DNA from: Theodoxus fluviatilis
Taxonomy: Eukaryota > Mollusca > Gastropoda > Cycloneritida > Neritidae
Assembly: GCA_034096865.1 (NCBI GenBank)
Contig: JAWQFJ010002847.1
Location: 1 to 27,500, forward strand
Direction of reading: 5' to 3'
Length of the DNA: 27,500 nucleotides
Translations under genes and position numbers: made by a program
Notes under the pieces: generated by a model
What the model saw: the letters and a program-made list of their open reading frames with translations, nothing else
Told to the model about the DNA's origin: nothing
The model's database searches: none
Part shown: positions 21,271 to 27,500 of the stretch, one piece after another
Position numbering within the stretch: position 1 is the stretch's first letter
Layout of the letters: each line of letters starts with the position of its first letter

Positions 21271-24200
21271 CCAGAATCCAAGGCGATTTTCTAGAAACGG
21301 TTCATTTAGTGAAAAATGACGACGGTTCAAGTCGTAGGGTCACCAATGTTACCCAAAACCTGTTTCAGAAACTTTCTGCCTACTCTCATGTCTCGGCAAA
21401 ATGCGACGGTTCCAGCAGGTAGACGCTTAAAAAACGCGAAAGTTGTGACAAGCTTCCAATGTCTCCTTGATTTTCTCCTTGATATACCTTAGCTGCTGGA
21501 AAGTGTCTCTGGCCATAGACGTAGACGTGTCCAATAAACGAGAAAAAACCTTTGGAATCGTTACACATCGTACCGTCTTCATAGGAAAAGTCTCTAATCT
21601 AGTGTTACAGCTGCGGAAAAGTGTTTTTTTGCACACCCTGTCAGGTGTACTTTCGATTTCCTTGGCATTGTGCATCGTCCAGGTAAAAGTGTTGATACCA
21701 AACCATAGAGGGGAACCAGCCACATTAGAAAAGACTTTTGGAAACAGTCTAGCTAGTAGCGTTTGTAAGCAAACTGCCTTGATCTTGGTCGACTCGTTGA
21801 AAAAGTAGGCTATTTTACGCGTAGGGCCAGATTCCAAGGCGATTTTCTAGAAACGGTTCATTGTCTAGTGAAAAATGACGATGGTTCAAGTCGTAGGGTC
21901 ACCAATGTTACCCAAAACCTGTTTCAGAAACTTTCTGCCTACTCTCATGTCTCGGCAAAATGCGACGGTTCCAGCAGGTAGACGCTTAAAAAACGCGAAA
22001 GTTGTGACAAGCTTCCAATGTCTCCTTGATTTTCTCCTTGATATACCTTAGCTGCTGGAAAGTGTCTCTGGCCATAGACGTAGACGTGTCCAATGAACGA
22101 GAAAAAGTATTCTTTGGCATCGTTACACATCGTACCGTCTTCATAGGAAAAGTCTCCAATGTAGTGTTACAGCTGCGGAAATGTGTTTTTTTTTTGCACA
22201 CCCTGTCAGGTGTACTTTCGATTTCCTTGGCATTGTGCATCGTCCAGGTAAAAGTGTTGATACCAAACCATAGAGGGGAACCAGCCACATTAGAAAAGAC
22301 TTTTGGAAACAGTCTAGCTAGTAGCGTTTGTAAGCAAACTGCCTTGATCTTGGTCGACTCGTTGAAAAAGTAGGCTATTTTACGCGTAGGGCCAGATTCC
22401 AAGGCGATTTTCTAGAAACGGTTCATTGTCTAGTGAAAAATGACGATGGTTCAAGTCGTAGGGTCACCAATGTTACCCAAAACCTGTTTCAGAAACTTTC
22501 TGCCTACTCTCATGTCTCGGCAAAATGCGACGGTTCCAGCAGGTAGACGCTTAAAAAACGCGAAAGTTGTGACAAGCTTCCAATGTCTCCTTGATTTTCT
22601 CCTTGATATACCTTAGCTGCTGGAAAGTGTCTCTGGCCATAGACGTAGACGTGTCCAATAAACGAGAAAAAACCTTTGGAATTGTTACACATCGTATCGT
22701 CTCCATAGGAAAAATCTCCAATCTAGAGTATCAGCTGCGAAAAATAGTTTTTTTGCACACCCTGTCAGGTGTATATTCAATTTCCATGGCATTGTGCATC
22801 GTCCAGGTAAAAGTGTTGATACCAAACCATAGAGGGGAACCAGCCACATTAGAAAAGACTTTTGGAAACAGTCTAGCTAGTAGCGTTTGTAAGCAAACTG
22901 CCTTGATCTCGGACGACTCGTTGAAAAAGTAGGCTATTTTACGCGTGGGGCCAGATTCCAAGGCGTATTTATAGAAATCGTTCATTGTCTAGTGAAAAAT
23001 GACGATGATTCAAGTCGTAGGGTCACCAATGTTACCCAAAACCTGTTTCAGAAACTTTCTGCCCACTCTCATGTCTCGGCAAAATGCGACGGTTCCAGCA
23101 GGTAGACGCTTAAAAAACGCGAAAGTTGTGACAAGCTTCCAATGTCTCCTTGATTTTCTCCTTGATATACCTTAGCTGCTGGAAAGTGTCTCTGGCCATA
23201 GACGTAGACGTGTCCAATAAACGAGAAAAACCCTTTGGAATCGTTACACATCGTGCCGTTTTCATAGGAAAAGTCTCCAATCTAGTGTATCAGGTGCGGA
23301 AAAGGGGTTTTTCGTACACCCTGTCAGGTGTACTTTCGATTTCCTTGGCATTGTGCATCGTCCAGGTAAATGTGTTGATACCAAACCATAGAGGGGAACC
23401 AGCCACATTACAAAAGACATTTGGAAACAGTCTAGCTAGTAGCGTGTGTGAGCAAACTGTCTTTATCTCGGACGACTCGTTTAAAAAGAAGGCAAGTTTA
23501 CGCATCACGCCAGATTCCAAGGCGATTTTCTAGAAAGCGTTCATTGTCTAGTAACAAATGACGATGGTTCAAGTCGTAGGGTCACCAATGTTACCCAAAA
23601 CCTGTTTCAGAAACTTTCTGCCTACTACCATGTCTCGTCAAAATACGACGGTTCCAGCAGGTAGACGCTTCAAAAACGAGAAAGCTGTGACAAGCTTCCA
23701 ATGAATCCTTGATTTTCTCCTTGATACACCTTAGCTGCTGGATCGTGTCTCTGGCCATAGATGTAGACGTGTCCAATGAACGAGAAAAACCCTTTGGAAT
23801 GCTTTCACATCTTGCTGTTTTCATAGGAAAAGTCTCCAATCTAGTGTATCAGGTGCGGAAAAGGGGTTTTTCGTACACCCTGTCAGGTGTACTTTCGATT
23901 TCCTTGGCATTGTGCATCGTCCAGGTAAAAGTGTTGATACCAAACCATAGAGGGGCAGCAGCCACATTACAAAAGACATTTGGAAACAGTCTAGCTAGTA
24001 GCGTTTGTAAGCAAACTGCATTGATCTCAGACGACTCATTTAAAAAGAAGGCAAGCTTACGCGTCACGCCAGATTGTTAGGCTATTTTATAGAAAGCGTT
24101 CATTGTCTAGTAACAAATGACGATGGTTCAAGTCGTAGGGTCACCAATGTTACCCAAAACCTGTTTTTAAAACTTTCTGCCTACTACCATGTCTCGGCAA

Positions 24201-26616
24201 AATGCCACGGTTCAAGCAGGTAGAGGCTTAAAAAACACGAAAGCTGTGACAAGCTTCCAATGAATCCTTGTTTTTCTCCTTGATATACCTTAGCTGCTGG
24301 AACGTGTCTTTGGCCATAGACATAGACGTGTCCAGTAAACTAGAAAAACCCTTTGGAATTGTTACACATCGTGCCGTTTTCATAGGAAAAGTCTCTAATC
24401 TAGTATATCAGTTGCGGAAAAGGTTTTTTTTTTGTACACCCTGTCACGTGCACTTTCGATTTCCTTGGCATGGTGCATCGCCCAGGTCAAAGTGTTGATA
24501 ACAAACCATAGAGAAGAACCAGCCACATTACAAAAGACATTTGGAAAAAGTCTAGCTAGTATCGTTTGTAAGCAAACATTCTTCATCTCGGACGACTCGT
24601 TTAAAAAGAAGGTAAGTTTACGCGTCACGCCAGATTCCAAGGCGATTTTCTAGAAATGGATCATTCTCTAGTGACGATTGACGATGGTTCAAGTCGTAGG
24701 GTCACCAATGTTACCCAAAACCTGTTTCAGAAACTTTGTGCCTACTCTCATGTCTCGGCAAAATGCCACGGTTCCAGCAGGTAGACGCTTAAAAAACGCG
24801 AAAGCTGTGACAAGCTTCCAATGAATCCTTGATTTTCTCCTTGATACACCTTAGCTGCTGGAACGTGTCTCTGGCCATAGACGTAGACGTGTCCAATAAA
24901 CGAGAAAAACCATTTGGACTCATTACACATCGTGCCGGTTTTATAGAAAAAATCTCCAATCAAGTGTATCAGGTGCGAAAAAGTATTTTGTCGTACACCG
25001 TCAGGTGTACTTTTGATTTCCTTGGCATGGTGCATCGTTCAGGTAAAAGTGTTGATACCAAACCATAGAGGGAAACCATCCACAATACAAAAGACATTTG
25101 GAAACAGCAAGCTAGTAGCGTTTGTAAGCAAACTGTATTGATCTCAGACGACTCATTTAAAAAGAAGGCAAGTTTACTCGTCACGCCAGATTCCAAGGCG
25201 ATTTTCTTGAAAGCGTTCATTGTCTAGTAAAAAATGACGATGGTTCAAGTCGTAGGGTAACCAATGTTATTCAAAACCTGTTTCAAAATCTTTCTGCCTA
25301 CTACCATGTCTCGGCAAAATGCCACGGTTCCAGCAGGTAGACGCTTAAAAAACGTGAAAGCTGTAACAAGCTTCCAATGAATCCTTGATTTTCTCCTTGA
25401 TATACCTTAGCTGCTGGAACGTGTCTCTGGCCATAGACGTAGACGTGTCCAATAAACGAGAAAAACCCTTTGGAATCGTTACACATCGTGCCGGCTTTAA
25501 AGGAAAAGTCTCCAATCTAGTGTATCAGGTGCGAAAAAGTGTTTTGTCGTACACCGTCAGGTGTACTTTTGATTTCCTTGGCATGGTGCATCGTTCAGGT
25601 AAAAGTGTTGATACCAAACCATAGAAGGGAACCAGCCACATTACAAAAGACATTTGGAAACAGCAAGCTAGTAGCGTTTGTAAGCAAACTGCATTGATCT
25701 CAGACGACTCGTTTAAAAAGAAGGCAAGTTTACTCGTCACGCCAGATTCCAAGGCGATTTTCTAGAAAGCGTTCATTGTCTAGTAACAAATGACGATGGT
25801 TCAAGTCGTAGGGTCACCAATGTTACCCAAAACCTGTTTCAGAAACTTTCTGCCTACTACCATGTCTCGGCAAATTGCCACGGTTCCAGCAGGTAGACGC
25901 TTAAAAAACGCGAAAGCTGTGACAAGCTTCCAATGAATCCGTGATTTTCTCCTTGATAAACCTTAGCTGCTGGAACGTGTATCTGGCCATAGACATAGAC
26001 GTGTCCAATAAACGAGAAAAACCCTTTGGAATTGTTACACATCGTGTCGTTTTCATAGGAAAAGTCTCCAATCTAGTGTATCAGTTGCGGAAAAGGTTTT
26101 TTTTGTACACCCTGTCAGGTGTACTTTCGATTTCCTTGGCATGGTGCATCGTCCAGGTCAAAGTGTTGATACCAAACCATAGAGAGGAGCCAGCCACATT
26201 ACAAAAGACATTTGGAAAAAGTCTAGCTAGTAGCGTTTGTAAGCAAACATTCTTCATCTCGGACGACTCGTTTAAAAAGAAGGCAAGTTTACGCGTCACG
26301 CCAGATTCCAAGGCGATTTTCTAGAAACGGATCATTCTCTAGTGACAATTGACGATGGTTCAAGTCGTAGGGTCACCAATGTTACCCAAAACCTGTTTCA
26401 GAAACTTTCTGCCTACTCTCATGTCTCATCAAAATGCGACGGTTCCAGCAGGTAGACGCTTAAAAAACGCGAAAGCTGTGACAAGCTTCCAATGAATCCT
26501 TGATTTTATCCTTGATATACCTTAGCTGCTGGAACGTGTCTCTGGCCATATATGTAGACGTGTCCAATGAACGAGAAAAACCCCTTGGAATCGTTACATA
26601 TCGTGCCGTTTTCATA
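21271..26616. repeat. 559-bp satellite, nine full monomers and one truncated monomer
   Basis: The CCAGATTCCAAGGCGATTTT marker starts at 21271, 21827, 22392, 22951, 23510, 24069 (variant), 24630, 25186, 25742 and 26301. This gives monomer lengths of 556, 565, 559, 559, 559, 561, 556, 556 and 559, with the last cut after 316 bp. All copies are in the same orientation. Monomers 1-3 and the first half of 4 form one closely similar subfamily (CCAATGTCTCCTTG; TTACGCGTAGGGCC). The rest form another (CCAATGAATCCTTG; TTACGCGTCACGCC). Both strands contain long open frames. No transposase, rRNA, snRNA or hammerhead core (CTGATGA...GAAA) was seen in the monomer. Confidence 0.98.
23314..23333. other. 7-bp dyad in satellite monomer (GTACACC-N6-GGTGTAC)
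   Basis: This is a perfect inverted repeat in monomer 4. It recurs in monomer 5 (23873-23892) and monomer 9, and with a shortened loop in monomers 7 and 8. In monomers 1-3 the left arm has one change (GCACACC). Such a site could bind a dimeric protein or form a small hairpin. Confidence 0.6.
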
Positions 26617-26695
26617 CACATACACATATAAAACAAAAACTCACATATTTCTTCATACTCAGACACATTGACACACACACACAGGTGTACACACA

Positions 26696-26777
<82 letters not shown>

Positions 26778-27159
26778 AACACACACACACAATACATACA
26801 TATGTCTATTAAAACACACACATTTATTCACAAACAAACACACACGCACGCACGCAGGCACGCACGCACGCACACACGCACACACTCACACAAATACACA
26901 TACCACGCACACACACACAAACACATACATTTCTTCATACACACACACACATTGACACACACACATATACACACCCACCCACCAACACACCCCCCCCCCA
27001 CCCCCCACCCCCCCACACACACATACACACACACATACATATCTCTACATAATAAAACACACAAATTTATTCACACACACACACTAACACACACGCGCGC
27101 GCGCACGCGCTCGCAGGCAGGCATGCACGCATGCACGCACGCATGCACATAAACACACA

Positions 27160-27199
<40 letters not shown>

Positions 27200-27208
27200 T
27201 ACAGATAA

Positions 27209-27239
<31 letters not shown>

Positions 27240-27353
27240 TACCTCTTCAAACACACTAACACTCACACACACACAGACATGCAGACACACACACACACAC
27301 AGGCACACAGAATTAAGCGCGCGCGCACATACACACTCACACAAACGCGCACG

Positions 27354-27409
<56 letters not shown>

Positions 27410-27500
27410 TACAGACATAAACACACACACACATAAACACACACACATTCTCTCTTACACACACACACACATACACACGTATACACACACACACACACCT
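26617..27500. repeat. CA-rich array with longer embedded repeat units
   Basis: (CA)n with AT, GC and C-run interruptions reaches the right edge of the window. Unit-like phrases recur: ATTTCTTCATAC...CACATTGACACACAC near 26646 and 26929, and AAAACACACACATTTATTCACA near 26812 and its variant near 27053. The array is therefore more than a plain dinucleotide. Thr-His and Cys-Val frames are artefacts. Confidence 0.93.
26974..27014 (-). other. G-quadruplex-capable tract (C-rich on plus strand)
   Basis: Runs of 3, 3, 10, 6 and 7 C on the plus strand are separated by 1 to about 9 nt. The minus strand therefore has at least four G runs of three or more with short loops, which meets the usual G4 pattern. 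Confidence 0.75.

Noticed and set aside
26668..27494. His-Thr and Cys-Val open frames
   Set aside because: These are translations of the CA/GT array.

Overview
This is eukaryotic, intron-rich DNA, most likely from a lophotrochozoan animal and plausibly a marine gastropod. Protein-coding sequence appears only as short exons with canonical GT-AG borders and matching phases. The rest is introns, very long CA, CT and ATC microsatellites, minisatellites, retroposon scraps and a satellite array. There are no prokaryotic signals. The species assignment is inference from gene structure and repeat style.

Two genes are supported, both on the minus strand. (1) Two exons of a Furry (FRY/FRYL) orthologue lie at 2834-2572 and 630-460. 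They join in phase 2 and encode part of the N-terminal half of this roughly 3000-residue HEAT/armadillo-type scaffold. (2) The last three exons of an SLC17-family (sialin/vesicular glutamate transporter-like) transporter lie at 14651-14519, 13357-13116 and 10825-10595. They encode transmembrane helices 8-12, the cytosolic tail and the stop codon. Its 3'UTR probably runs to a poly(A) signal near 8407. Upstream Furry exons were not found in 2835-10594, and the earlier SLC17 exons were not found in 14652-27500. The SLC17 gene may therefore sit inside a Furry intron on the same strand, unless the assembly is chimeric at one of the long repeats.

Layout: 1-437 (ATC)n starting about 20 bp from a Furry donor; 460-630 Furry exon; 631-2571 intron with a 78-bp duplication and a 71-bp minisatellite that duplicates the splice donor; 2572-2834 Furry exon; 3479-3555 (GT)n; about 3770-5100 repeat-like DNA with internal duplications, CCAAT/TATA-like motifs and a retroposon 3' end; 5137-5478 compound microsatellite; 6778-7184 triplet array with 36/39-bp higher-order periodicity; 8407-10594 SLC17 3'UTR; 10595-14651 SLC17 exons and introns, with two further copies of the same retroposon end; 14765-14835 tRNA-derived SINE head; 15130-15411 polypyrimidine tract; 17943-17945 Ns; 17946-21270 G-depleted AT-rich arrays including two unrelated 12-mers; 21271-26616 a 559-bp satellite, 9.6 copies; 26617-27500 a CA-rich array with higher-order structure and a G4-capable C tract.

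The most notable points are the splice donor embedded in a minisatellite, the possible same-strand nesting of SLC17 in Furry, and the satellite, which carries open frames on both strands, two monomer subfamilies, a mosaic monomer and a probable 3-monomer higher-order repeat. I found no rRNA gene, intact tRNA, CRISPR array or complete transposon.
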